Shown: positions 1 through 6,116, counted from the first letter of the stretch. The stretch is 7,751 nucleotides of DNA from Xanthobacteraceae bacterium (GCA_030036975.1 JASHSE010000341.1:1-7751), one strand, 5' to 3'. The notes: generated by a model from the letters alone, not told the origin. Numbers and translations: made by a program.

Positions 1-558
1 TACGGCTTGGTCGTGCGAAAGTTGCGCCTTCGCCTGCTCGAGCGCGATGCGGTAACTGCGATCATCGATCTGCGCGATCACAGCGCTTGCGTTGACATGC
101 TGGTTGTCGGTGACGGGCACAGAGGTGATGTTGCCGGAGACCTGCGGAGCGATACCAAACTGCCGCGCCGCGATGAAGGAATCGTCCGTCGTTTCGAAGT
201 GCTCGGCATTGTCCCAGTAGAGATAACCGCCCGCCACGATTGGAATGGCGAGAACGAGCCCGAACGCGACCGCGAACAGGTGCCGTCTCGGAAATCCGGT
301 GCGTGGCTTATCGCCCTGCTCCGCGTCCTCGCCCCGCTGCCCATCGTCGTGCAGCGGCGGCGAATCGGTGACACGCCGCTCTTGCGCGGGATGCTCTTGC
401 GGTACCGGCGCTCGCGCGCGGACGGCCATGTCGCTCGCCGCTGTGGGCGACCGCTCAATGACCCGCGCTTGCCGAGCCGAAGATGGGGCGGACGGCGCCT
501 CCATGTGCTCCAGGAGAAGTTGCTCGCCGGATTGTTGGTCTTTGGCATCGAATGACAT
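1..558 (-). CDS. EmrA/HlyD-type membrane fusion protein, N-terminal part (runs off left edge)
   Basis: This is the periplasmic adaptor of a tripartite drug or small-molecule efflux pump; in EmrAB-type systems it joins an inner-membrane MFS transporter to an outer-membrane channel. The frame is open for 186 codons to base 1 with no stop. Residues 1-91 are hydrophilic and rich in Glu, Gln, Arg and Pro. Residues about 92-112 (HLFAVAFGLVLAIPIVAGGY) form one membrane anchor. Residues 122-169 carry the biotinyl-lipoyl-like signature of the family (FETTDDSFIAARQFGIAPQV, then SGNITSVPVTDNQHV and IAQIDDRSY). Residues from 167 begin the coiled-coil hairpin (RIALEQAKAQLS). The start is set by AGGAGG at 565-570, six bases before the ATG. 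A cytoplasmic tail of about 90 residues before the anchor is longer than the roughly 20 of E. coli EmrA. The transporter gene probably lies further left. Family is confident; substrate is unknown. Confidence 0.92.
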   Translation of the reverse strand, partial: MSFDAKDQQSGEQLLLEHMEAPSAPSSARQARVIERSPTAASDMAVRARAPVPQEHPAQERRVTDSPPLHDDGQRGEDAEQGDKPRTGFPRRHLFAVAFGLVLAIPIVAGGYLYWDNAEHFETTDDSFIAARQFGIAPQVSGNITSVPVTDNQHVNASAVIAQIDDRSYRIALEQAKAQLSHDQAV

Positions 559-613
559 CGTCGGCCTCCTGGCATTCGCGGGTGGGCAATTCACCGAAAC
601 GATTCTTAAAACA

Positions 614-632
614 GAACGATACCGTTTCGTTC
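614..632. promoter_or_regulatory. Near-palindromic operator candidate for the TetR repressor
   Basis: GAACGATACCGTTTCGTTC is a 19-bp palindrome around C623 in which 8 of 9 base pairs between the arms match. It lies in the divergent space between a TetR-family gene and an efflux adaptor gene, where autoregulating TetR-family repressors usually bind. The right half recurs at 681-693, and CGAAACG at 595-601 is a further inverted match to CGTTTCG at 623-629. Protein binding is inferred from position and symmetry. Confidence 0.65.
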
Positions 633-636
633 CTTT

Positions 637-665
637 ACATAACGCCCACGGCCGCAGGCCGTCAA
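637..665 (-). promoter_or_regulatory. Candidate sigma-70 promoter for the efflux adaptor gene
   Basis: Read on the minus strand, TTGACG (665-660) is followed after 17 bases by TTATGT (642-637). The -35 is good and the -10 is poor. This would place the transcript start near 630, inside the palindrome at 614-632, which suits repression by the neighbouring TetR protein. A perfect TATAAT lies further upstream at 677-672 on the same strand but has no convincing -35 box. Either could be the real promoter. Confidence 0.35.
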
Positions 666-680
666 GCAAAAATTATACTT

Positions 681-698
681 TACCGTTTCGTTCTTTAC
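681..698. promoter_or_regulatory. Second copy (half-site) of the operator motif
   Basis: TACCGTTTCGTTC at 681-693 exactly repeats 620-632. The match continues as TTTAC, against CTTTAC after the first copy. The left arm of the palindrome is mostly lost here (4 of 9 pairs), so this is a direct-repeat half-site rather than a full operator. Its centre (684) is 61 bp from that of the full site (623). It overlaps TATACT (674-679, plus strand) and the TATAAT on the minus strand, so binding here could affect both promoters. Confidence 0.5.
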
Positions 699-794
699 TT
701 TTGGCCACAGACGTAATAAGTGAGTGGAACAACAGGGTTAGCGACATCATCCGATGCCGAGATGTGGCTTGATCACGAGAATGTGAGGTTGAAA

Positions 795-1490
795 ATGAGT
801 GCGCTCCCAGCAAGAAAGCGGCGCCTCCAGAAGCCGGCCGCCGGACGCAGCGGCCGCCCGCCGCGCGAGTTCGCCGGCGAGGTGGATGCGCGCATCCTCG
901 ATGCCGCGCGCCGCATCTTTCTCGAACGCGGGCTCGCCGGCGCCAGTATCGACGAGATTGCCGCCCTCGCCCGCGCCGGCAAGCCGAGCATCTATGCGCG
1001 GTTTGCCGACAAGGAGGCGCTCTTCGCCGCCGTGGTGATGCGCAACGTTGCCGCCGCAATCGAACGGTTCGGCAGCAAGGTGCCGGCCGGAGCAACGATT
1101 GACGAGCGCCTGGTCAACGTCGGCGCCAGGATCCTGCATTGGTGCCTGACCAGCAACATCGACCTGATGCGGGTGGCCATTTCCGAGGCACGCCGATTTC
1201 CGGATCTGGCCAACAACGTCCACCACATGGCGCGGCAGCGCGGCGAGGAGGCCGTGGGCCGCCTCCTGAGCGAGGTGGCGCAATCCGACCCGCTCGGCGT
1301 GGTGCCGGCGTTCGCACCGGAGCAGCTCGCAACGACCGCCCGATTCTTTATCGATGTCGTCGTCTTCCCTCTGATCACGCGGGCGCTATTTGGTGACAAC
1401 ATCGAATCGCTGTGTGCCGAGATCGAACCGCACGTGGCCCGCGCCGTCGCTTTCTTTCTCGCTGCCTGCCGGCACAGCGGCTTCAATTGA
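795..1490 (+). CDS. TetR/AcrR-family transcriptional repressor
   Basis: A 231-residue one-component repressor that probably controls itself and the divergent efflux gene. Residues about 33-78 form the TetR DNA-binding domain: helix 1 RILDAARRIFLERGLAGA, then SIDEIAALARAGKPSIYARF with the recognition helix, then ADKEALFAAVV. The rest (about 85-231) is a helical ligand-binding and dimer domain; its style resembles AefR-like C-terminal domains, but the ligand cannot be read from the sequence. A basic N-terminal tail (residues 7-25) precedes the domain. I chose ATG 795 because TGAGG (784-788) sits six bases upstream and the protein then has normal family length. The frame opens at GTG 720, but that start has no ribosome site and would add 25 residues of unlikely sequence. 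The layout resembles the TetR-emrAB efflux loci known in Bradyrhizobium. Confidence 0.93.
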   Translation: MSALPARKRRLQKPAAGRSGRPPREFAGEVDARILDAARRIFLERGLAGASIDEIAALARAGKPSIYARFADKEALFAAVVMRNVAAAIERFGSKVPAGATIDERLVNVGARILHWCLTSNIDLMRVAISEARRFPDLANNVHHMARQRGEEAVGRLLSEVAQSDPLGVVPAFAPEQLATTARFFIDVVVFPLITRALFGDNIESLCAEIEPHVARAVAFFLAACRHSGFN

Positions 1491-1498
1491 GCCGCCGG

Positions 1499-1579
1499 TC
1501 ACCCCGGCTTGAACAGCCGCCGCGCGTTTAAGCACCCGATCTTGATGCGGCCGTTCTCGCGGTCGGCCAAGCGGATCAT
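1499..1579 (-). pseudogene. Remnant of an amidohydrolase 3' end (decarboxylase paralogue)
   Basis: Bases 1504-1560 match 3321-3377, the 3' end of the intact decarboxylase gene, at 50 of 57 positions, including an unbroken run of 21. The orientation is the same. Translated on the minus strand it reads ENGRIKIGCLNARRLFKPG followed by a TGA stop at 1499-1501, beside ENDRLKIGRTNARRLFKLGNA in the intact protein. Only about 26 codons persist; upstream of them the mgtC-like gene's stop codon follows at once (1581-1583). It is therefore a leftover of a deleted or displaced paralogue, with the reading frame still open. It lies between the convergent ends of the TetR and MgtC-type genes. Confidence 0.75.
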
Positions 1580-1580
1580 G

Positions 1581-2288
1581 CTACGGGCGCAGCCACGTTA
1601 GTCGGATGACGCCGGGTTCGCCGGCGAGCGTTTGGCAGACCGGCGGCACGGTGGAATCGTTAGGAAGCGAAAATTCGAGTATATCGAACAAAAGTTCGCG
1701 CCGTGCTCCGGAGGCGGACAAGGTCAGGCGCGTATCGGCGATCCGTAATCCCGCCGCCTCCAGCCGGTTGCGGATCGCATGCTCGCTCAGTCCCGCCCCC
1801 TCCCACTCGATGGACAGGGTCGCCCGTCGCTCTCGGCGCAACCGCGACTCAAACCATTGCAGCAGCCAAAGTGCGGCAAGCCCGAGAACCGTCGCTGCTA
1901 TGCCGAGCGCGATCTGGCCGCCGCCAAGGCACAGACCAATGACCGTGACGTACCAAAGCGTCGCCGCGGTGGTCACGCCGACCACAATGTTGTCGCGGCG
2001 GAGGATCGCGCCGCCGCCGATGAAGCCGACGCCGGTCAGGATGCCGAGCGGCAGGCGCATCAAATCGTTCATGATGAAGGAATTGGCCGCGCGCCCAGCC
2101 GTCGGCAGCAGCAGGTTGACCTGGATCATCGCGACCGCGGCGGCGAGACAGACCAGCAGCGTCGTGCGCAATCCTGCCGCCTTGCCGTGTTCGGTGCGAT
2201 TGTAGCCGATGAGAAGTCCCACGATGACGGTCAGACCGAGCCGTAACGCGATCTCGCTCCAACCGATATTGACCGGCATTCCCGCCAT
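1581..2288 (-). CDS. MgtC/SapB-family inner-membrane protein
   Basis: A 235-residue protein with an N-terminal membrane domain and a soluble C-terminal domain, the usual MgtC build. The family signature is clear: GLLIGYNRTEHGKAAGLRTT at residues 24-43 corresponds to the G-x-E-R-x-x-x-x-x-A-G-L-R-T motif, with Asn30 where Glu is common. RLPLGILTGVGFIGGGAILR (78-97) and VGVTTAATLW (103-112) are the second conserved block. Hydrophobic segments lie near 11-28, 41-60, 80-97, 103-121 and 123-146. Residues 155-235 form the ACT-like cytoplasmic tail. MgtC proteins affect growth in low magnesium and inhibit F-type ATP synthase in some pathogens; which role applies here is unknown. The start is set by GAGG, nine bases before ATG 2288; the next Met, at codon 4, is too far from it. 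The VIT-type gene lies 138 bp upstream on the same strand. Confidence 0.9.
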   Translation of the reverse strand: MAGMPVNIGWSEIALRLGLTVIVGLLIGYNRTEHGKAAGLRTTLLVCLAAAVAMIQVNLLLPTAGRAANSFIMNDLMRLPLGILTGVGFIGGGAILRRDNIVVGVTTAATLWYVTVIGLCLGGGQIALGIAATVLGLAALWLLQWFESRLRRERRATLSIEWEGAGLSEHAIRNRLEAAGLRIADTRLTLSASGARRELLFDILEFSLPNDSTVPPVCQTLAGEPGVIRLTWLRP

Positions 2289-2426
2289 TCGGTCTCACCT
2301 CGCAGCAATGCCCGCTGGACCGGATAATGAGCGGGAAAACGCCCTCCGGGCAATGGCCGCCGCGGGGTCGAAAGCCCGAAATAGTTGGCAAGCCTCAAGT
2401 CGTCCCCGCCATCGGCGAGACTCCGC

Positions 2427-3119
2427 TCACTCAGCGAACAAATAGTTCACCAGCAGGCCAATTGCGACGCCGGCGATTGCAGCTGCGATACCGATTGAAA
2501 CGGTCTCGAGGACTGTGCGGATCGGGTTGCGTTTTTTGATTTGCGCACGGCCAACGCCAAGCCCAACGAGCAAAGCTGTCGTGACGACCCCGGAAACAAC
2601 TCTGGCCTGGGCAACCGGAACGAACACAAAGGGCAGGATTGGCACCGCGGCCGCGAGGAAGTCCGCAAGCAGCATCCACAGTGCCTGCTCCGAGGGATTG
2701 AGCTGCGCCGCTTGCGGAACGCCCTGAAGCGCGTGCATGAGCCCATCGACGGCGTCAGGGCTGTTTTGCATGGCGGCAGCGAGGGCTTGCGATTGCGCGG
2801 CAGTGAGGCCGGCCTTGGCAAGACGGCTGGCAAGAGAGAACGGCGAGCCCGGGGCGGAAGTCGAAGATGCGCGGGCTGCGTTGGCCTCGTCACGCGTGGT
2901 CTCAATGTCGAGATAGGCGCCGGCCATCATGGAGACGGCCGCCGCCGCGGCGCCCGAAGCCCCGGCGATCAGCACTGTCTTGGCGCTGCTCGTCGTCGCT
3001 GCAACCCCGAAGATCAGGCCGAAGATGGAAACGGTTCCGTCTTCCATGCCAAAGACGATCGTGCCGACCGAATTTTCAAATGAACTGCGTATCCGTTGCA
3101 ACGTCGCGCCGAGCTTCAT
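2427..3119 (-). CDS. VIT1/CCC1-family metal (Fe2+/Mn2+) transporter
   Basis: A 230-residue integral membrane protein of the vacuolar iron transporter family, which moves Fe2+ or Mn2+ out of the cytoplasm. The N-terminal signature is TIVFGMEDGTVSIFGLIFGV (20-39), with the conserved acidic Asp27, followed by SMMAGAYLDIETTRDE (63-78), the counterpart of the S-M-x-x-G-E-Y segment. Five hydrophobic helices are visible: about 18-42, 47-71, 148-168, 172-190 and 202-228. The cytoplasmic stretch between helices 2 and 3 (about 72-146) is rich in Ala and Ser and poor in Glu, unlike the Glu-rich metal-binding loop of characterised members, and Ala68 replaces the usual Glu. I start at ATG 3119 because AGAGGGG lies just upstream; the longer frame from 3284 adds 55 unlikely residues. 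It may share a transcript with the MgtC-type gene downstream. Metal identity is inferred from the family. Confidence 0.87.
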   Translation of the reverse strand: MKLGATLQRIRSSFENSVGTIVFGMEDGTVSIFGLIFGVAATTSSAKTVLIAGASGAAAAAVSMMAGAYLDIETTRDEANAARASSTSAPGSPFSLASRLAKAGLTAAQSQALAAAMQNSPDAVDGLMHALQGVPQAAQLNPSEQALWMLLADFLAAAVPILPFVFVPVAQARVVSGVVTTALLVGLGVGRAQIKKRNPIRTVLETVSIGIAAAIAGVAIGLLVNYLFAE

Positions 3120-3231
3120 TGGTTCGTCCCCTCTTTCCGCCAACTGTAGCCAGGATTGCGCGCTACGCCAGCATGCGAGATTTCCGAGGCGCGCAGTTCG
3201 GGTGAACGGCGGTGGCGGAAATTGCCTTCCC

Positions 3232-3287
3232 GGATTGCGCCATCCCCATTGCCCTGCGACGATGGACGCCGGAAAAAGACGCAATCC
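3232..3287. repeat. Short inverted repeat, probable relict intergenic palindrome
   Basis: GGATTGCG at 3232-3239 is perfectly inverted as CGCAATCC at 3280-3287, 40 bases apart, in the 190-bp gap between the decarboxylase stop and the VIT-type start. The outer sequence (CCGACCTACGG after the right arm) resembles a common bradyrhizobial intergenic palindrome. Read on the minus strand, the arm is followed by TCTTTTTCC, so it might also contribute to transcription ending after the decarboxylase. The rest of this gap shows nothing I can interpret. Confidence 0.35.
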
Positions 3288-3309
3288 GACCTACGGCCCT
3301 GAGCCCCGC

Positions 3310-4293
3310 TCACGCATTGCCCAGCTTGAACAGCCGCCGCGCGTTGGTGCGCCCGATCTTGAGGCGGTCGTTCTCGCCGATCGCGCAAGTATCGAACCAG
3401 TTGGCGGCATGGTCGATGTTCTCGAACGGCCAATCGGTCGAGAACATGATGCGGTCGGCGCCGATTTCCAGCATGGCGTTGATCAACGCCTGGGTGCGGA
3501 AATTGCCCGACGTGGTCAGATAAAAATTAGCCGAGAAATATTCACCGAGCGGTTTTTTCGCCGGCCATTTGTTGCGGTTCGCAATCCAGGCGTTCGAATT
3601 ATCGACGCGCCACATGCCGTAGGGCAAATTCTCGCCCATGTGGCCTAAAATGATCTGCAGCCGCGGATGGGCATCGAACAGGCCCGACGCCATCAGCCGC
3701 AACGCGTGCACCGCGGTCTCCTGGCCGAAGGCCCAGATCGGCCCAAGGAGCCAGGGATGGCCGTCGTAAATCCGCCCGTCGCGCGGCAGCGGATTGCGCG
3801 GATGCAGATAGAACGGCACGTCGAGCCGCTCGACCATGGCCCAGAACGGCCGGTACTGCGGCAGGTCGTAGTAAGCGATCGAATCGCCGCCATCGAGCTG
3901 CGAGAAGCCGTTGACCAATGCGCCGCGAAAGCCGAGCTCCTTGACGCAGCGCTCGAGCTCGCGCGTCGCCAGATCGGGGTCCTGCATGGCGAGCGCAGCA
4001 AGGCCCTGAAATCGGTCGGGGCGCTTGACCACCTGCTCGGCGAGATAATCGTTGGCCCGGCGCGCGATCTCATGGGCGCGCGCTTTGTCGGGAATGCCCT
4101 GTACTGCCGGCGCATTGAGCGACAACAGCATCATCTCGATGCCGTACTGGTCCATGAGCGACAGCCGCCGGCCGTGGATGTCGGCGTTGCGCTCGGCTAC
4201 TTCGTTGCGGACCGGTCCGGGAAAATAGCCCATCGAATCCGCTGCCGTTTCGGGGATGGCAAAATGCTCTTCGAGTGCGACCTTGCCCTGCAT
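3310..4293 (-). CDS. graF: Gamma-resorcylate (2,6-dihydroxybenzoate) decarboxylase, amidohydrolase family
   Basis: A 327-residue cytoplasmic enzyme of the amidohydrolase (ACMSD-like) superfamily that reversibly decarboxylates 2,6-dihydroxybenzoate to resorcinol. Length and motifs agree with the characterised Rhizobium gamma-resorcylate decarboxylase as I remember it: start MQGKVALEEHF, then SLNAPAVQGIPD (58-69), RPDRFQGLAAL (91-101), GFRGALVNGFSQ (121-132), YYDLPQYRPFW (141-151), VPFYLHPRNPLP (159-170), YDGHPWLLGP (176-185), ILGHMGENLPYGMWR (215-229), TTSGNFRTQ (260-268) and FSTDWPFENIDHA (284-296). The metal ligands Glu8, His10, His164 and Asp287 and the catalytic His218 are all present at the same numbers. 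ATG 4293 is supported by GGAGG (4301-4305) at seven bases. No resorcinol hydroxylase, hydroxyquinol dioxygenase or maleylacetate reductase gene adjoins it. A related decarboxylase with a different phenolic substrate remains possible. Confidence 0.92.
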   Translation of the reverse strand: MQGKVALEEHFAIPETAADSMGYFPGPVRNEVAERNADIHGRRLSLMDQYGIEMMLLSLNAPAVQGIPDKARAHEIARRANDYLAEQVVKRPDRFQGLAALAMQDPDLATRELERCVKELGFRGALVNGFSQLDGGDSIAYYDLPQYRPFWAMVERLDVPFYLHPRNPLPRDGRIYDGHPWLLGPIWAFGQETAVHALRLMASGLFDAHPRLQIILGHMGENLPYGMWRVDNSNAWIANRNKWPAKKPLGEYFSANFYLTTSGNFRTQALINAMLEIGADRIMFSTDWPFENIDHAANWFDTCAIGENDRLKIGRTNARRLFKLGNA

Positions 4294-4333
4294 TCTGGTT
4301 CCTCCGCGCGCGCGTCGCCGCGAACGCTCTGCT

Positions 4334-4475
4334 CGTCATTCCGGGGCGCCGCGCAGCGGCGAACCCGGAATCCATAACCACAACCGTCGGGGTTATGGAT
4401 TCCGGGTTCCTCGCGGAGCTTGTCATCGGGCCGGCCACTTCGGGCCGGACCCGTTGGCTCGGCCCCGGAATGACG
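4334..4475. repeat. Nested palindromic intergenic repeat (REP/BIME-like mosaic)
   Basis: Four perfect inverted repeats are packed together. The outer arms CGTCATTCCGGGGC (4334-4347) and GCCCCGGAATGACG (4462-4475) match over 14 bp. Inside, CGCCGC-GCA-GCGGCG (4347-4361) is a small hairpin. Next, arms at 4361-4379 and 4391-4409 match over 19 bp (GAACCCGGAATCCATAACC and its inverse, 11-base loop), followed by CCGGCC-ACTTCG-GGCCGG (4431-4448). The motifs are typical of dispersed intergenic repeats in Bradyrhizobium and relatives. The element ends 40 bp before the decarboxylase start codon, so that gene's transcript either begins in this short gap or carries the structure in its leader. Another fragment, CATTCCGGGG, lies at about 4587-4596. 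Confidence 0.88.
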
Positions 4476-4643
4476 GACCAACATTAATCTTAACACGCAC
4501 CTTGCGGCGCGCCAGTTGCGGTGCCTCGCCTCGGCGCCTCTGGCACGGTTCTGGCGACGACGGATAGCGGCAAGCGGCGTTGTCTCATTCCGGGGCACTG
4601 CCCGCGCGCCTATCGCCGAACGAGCTTTTTGGCCGACGCGACG
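4476..4643. other. Remainder of the divergent intergenic region
   Basis: This 168-bp stretch leads into the sugar transferase. It begins with a small AT-rich patch (ACATTAATCTTAACA, about 4481-4495) in otherwise GC-rich DNA, the most likely place for promoter activity in either direction. I could not find a -35/-10 pair with good spacing. A piece of the palindromic repeat (CATTCCGGGG) at about 4587-4596 indicates that the sequence up to there is non-coding, although the plus-strand frame stays open. Confidence 0.4.
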
Positions 4644-6116
4644 ATGAACACGCTGCCAAGCTATACGCTGGCGTCCCGGCCGGAGACGCACCGCCTGTTG
4701 CGTAGCTGGGCTGTGGCCGCGCGCGGCACGTTCCCGATCGGGTTCTTCCTGCTCGACGTCGCGCTGATCGTGGCGACGGCCTGCGGCACCGGCATGGCCT
4801 ACATCCTCGCCGCCTACGGCGAGCGCGGCGACATCGCCGAATTCGTCCAGGTCGGCGTGCTCGCCGCCAGCATTTTCGCTATTTCCAACGCGTATCGCGG
4901 CGAATACCGGCTGCCGAATTTCTTTACCTTCAAGCCGCACGCCAGGCGCACCTTCCAGCTTTGGAACGTGACGCTGATCTGCCTGCTCGGGCTCGGCTTT
5001 CTGACCCAGCTCAGCGCCGCCTATTCGCGCGGCTTCATCGTGCTGTTCTATCTCGTCACCCTCGCCGGCCTGATCGTCGAGCGCCTCGTCATCGTGCGGG
5101 TCGCCACCCGCGCGCGCGCTGCCGGGCTGATTGCGGCGCAGCGCATTTTCCTGATCGGCACCGGCGCCCAGGTCGGCGGCTTCATCAACCGCTACGAACC
5201 GTGGGCGCTTGGCATCACCATCGTCGGCTGCCGGTTTCTGGTCCCCGTCGCCGCGACCGCCAGCGCCGAAGTGCGGCGCGCCGCGCTCGACCGCGACCTC
5301 GCCGAAGCGATCGCGCGGGTGCGCAGCCTCGAGCCCGATGCGATTTATCTGTTGCTGCCCTGGTCGGCGACCGAGACCGTTGCGCGCTGCGCCGAAGCGT
5401 TTCTGGCGCTGCCGGTCGAAATTCATCTCGGCCCCGAGCAGATCCTGCACAAGTTCGAGAATGTCGAGCTGTCGAAGCTCGGCCCGCTGGCGAGCCTGCA
5501 GTTGACGCGGCTGCCGCTGTCGGCCTTCGAAGTCTTGAAGAAGCGGCTGTTCGACCTCGTGTTCGCCGCGCTGGCGCTGCTCGCGCTCACGCCGCTGTTT
5601 ATCGTCGTCGCCGCGCTGATCAAGCTCGACAGCACAGGCCCGGTGTTCTTTCTGCAACGCCGCTACGGCTTCAATCAGCAGCCGTTCCGCATCTTCAAAT
5701 TCCGCACCATGCGCACGCTCGACGACGGCGCGGTGGTGCCGCAGGCGACGCGCGACGATCCGCGCCTGACCCGCATCGGCCGCTGGCTGCGGCGCTGGAA
5801 CATCGACGAGATTCCGCAGCTGTTCAACGTCCTGATCGGCGACATGTCGCTGGTCGGGCCGCGGCCGCACGCGCTGTCCCACGACCGCGAATACGAACGC
5901 CGCATCTCGCTCTACGCGCGGCGCCACAACGTCAAGCCCGGCATCACCGGCTGGGCCCAGATCAACGGCTTCCGCGGCGCCATCGACAGCGAAGACAAGA
6001 TCCGCAAGCGCGTCGAATACGACCTGTTCTACATCGACAATTGGTCGCTGTGGCTCGATCTGCAAATCATCGTGCGCACGGCGCTGTCGCCGACCGCGTA
6101 TCGCAATGCGTATTGA
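4644..6116 (+). CDS. Polyprenyl-phosphate sugar-1-phosphate transferase (WcaJ/ExoY family)
   Basis: A 490-residue inner-membrane enzyme that moves a hexose-1-phosphate from a UDP-sugar onto undecaprenyl phosphate, the first step of exopolysaccharide or capsule repeat-unit assembly. Residues about 31-56, 66-82, 105-125 and 130-150 are membrane helices. Residues 166-262 form a CoA-binding-like domain starting RIFLIGTGAQVGGF. From 299 the catalytic bacterial sugar transferase domain follows: KKRLFDLVFAALALLALTPL as the anchoring helix, KFRTM (352-356), DDPRLTRIGRWLRRWNIDEI and PQLFNVLIGDMSLVGPRP (371-408), PGITGWAQINGFRG (432-445) and YDLFYIDNWSLWLDLQII (459-476). The domain is full length and all blocks are intact. 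I start at ATG 4644; it lacks a clear ribosome site, and the frame is open back to 4521 through repeat-derived sequence, so the start is uncertain. No other polysaccharide gene adjoins. The sugar (glucose or galactose) cannot be read. Confidence 0.93.
   Translation: MNTLPSYTLASRPETHRLLRSWAVAARGTFPIGFFLLDVALIVATACGTGMAYILAAYGERGDIAEFVQVGVLAASIFAISNAYRGEYRLPNFFTFKPHARRTFQLWNVTLICLLGLGFLTQLSAAYSRGFIVLFYLVTLAGLIVERLVIVRVATRARAAGLIAAQRIFLIGTGAQVGGFINRYEPWALGITIVGCRFLVPVAATASAEVRRAALDRDLAEAIARVRSLEPDAIYLLLPWSATETVARCAEAFLALPVEIHLGPEQILHKFENVELSKLGPLASLQLTRLPLSAFEVLKKRLFDLVFAALALLALTPLFIVVAALIKLDSTGPVFFLQRRYGFNQQPFRIFKFRTMRTLDDGAVVPQATRDDPRLTRIGRWLRRWNIDEIPQLFNVLIGDMSLVGPRPHALSHDREYERRISLYARRHNVKPGITGWAQINGFRGAIDSEDKIRKRVEYDLFYIDNWSLWLDLQIIVRTALSPTAYRNAY

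Noticed and set aside
7..772. Plus-strand frames and an alternative minus frame (78-575) over the efflux adaptor
   Set aside because: The minus frame from 558 to base 1 gives a clear HlyD/EmrA protein with an AGGAGG site; the others have no motif.
720..794. Longer start for the TetR protein at GTG 720
   Set aside because: It has no ribosome site, the extra 25 residues look non-coding, and ATG 795 has TGAGG at proper spacing.
2331..2355. Possible terminator between the VIT-type and MgtC-type genes (GCCC-GGA-GGGC then GTTTT on the minus strand)
   Set aside because: The stem is only 4 bp and the T-run is short; it is too weak to call, though it leaves co-transcription unproven.
2289..2426. Magnesium riboswitch (M-box or similar) ahead of the MgtC-type gene
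   Set aside because: The 138-bp gap is too short and shows no recognisable riboswitch core or long conserved stems.
3120..3284. Longer start for the VIT-type protein at 3284
   Set aside because: The 55 extra residues are not VIT-like and run through an inverted repeat; ATG 3119 follows AGAGGGG.
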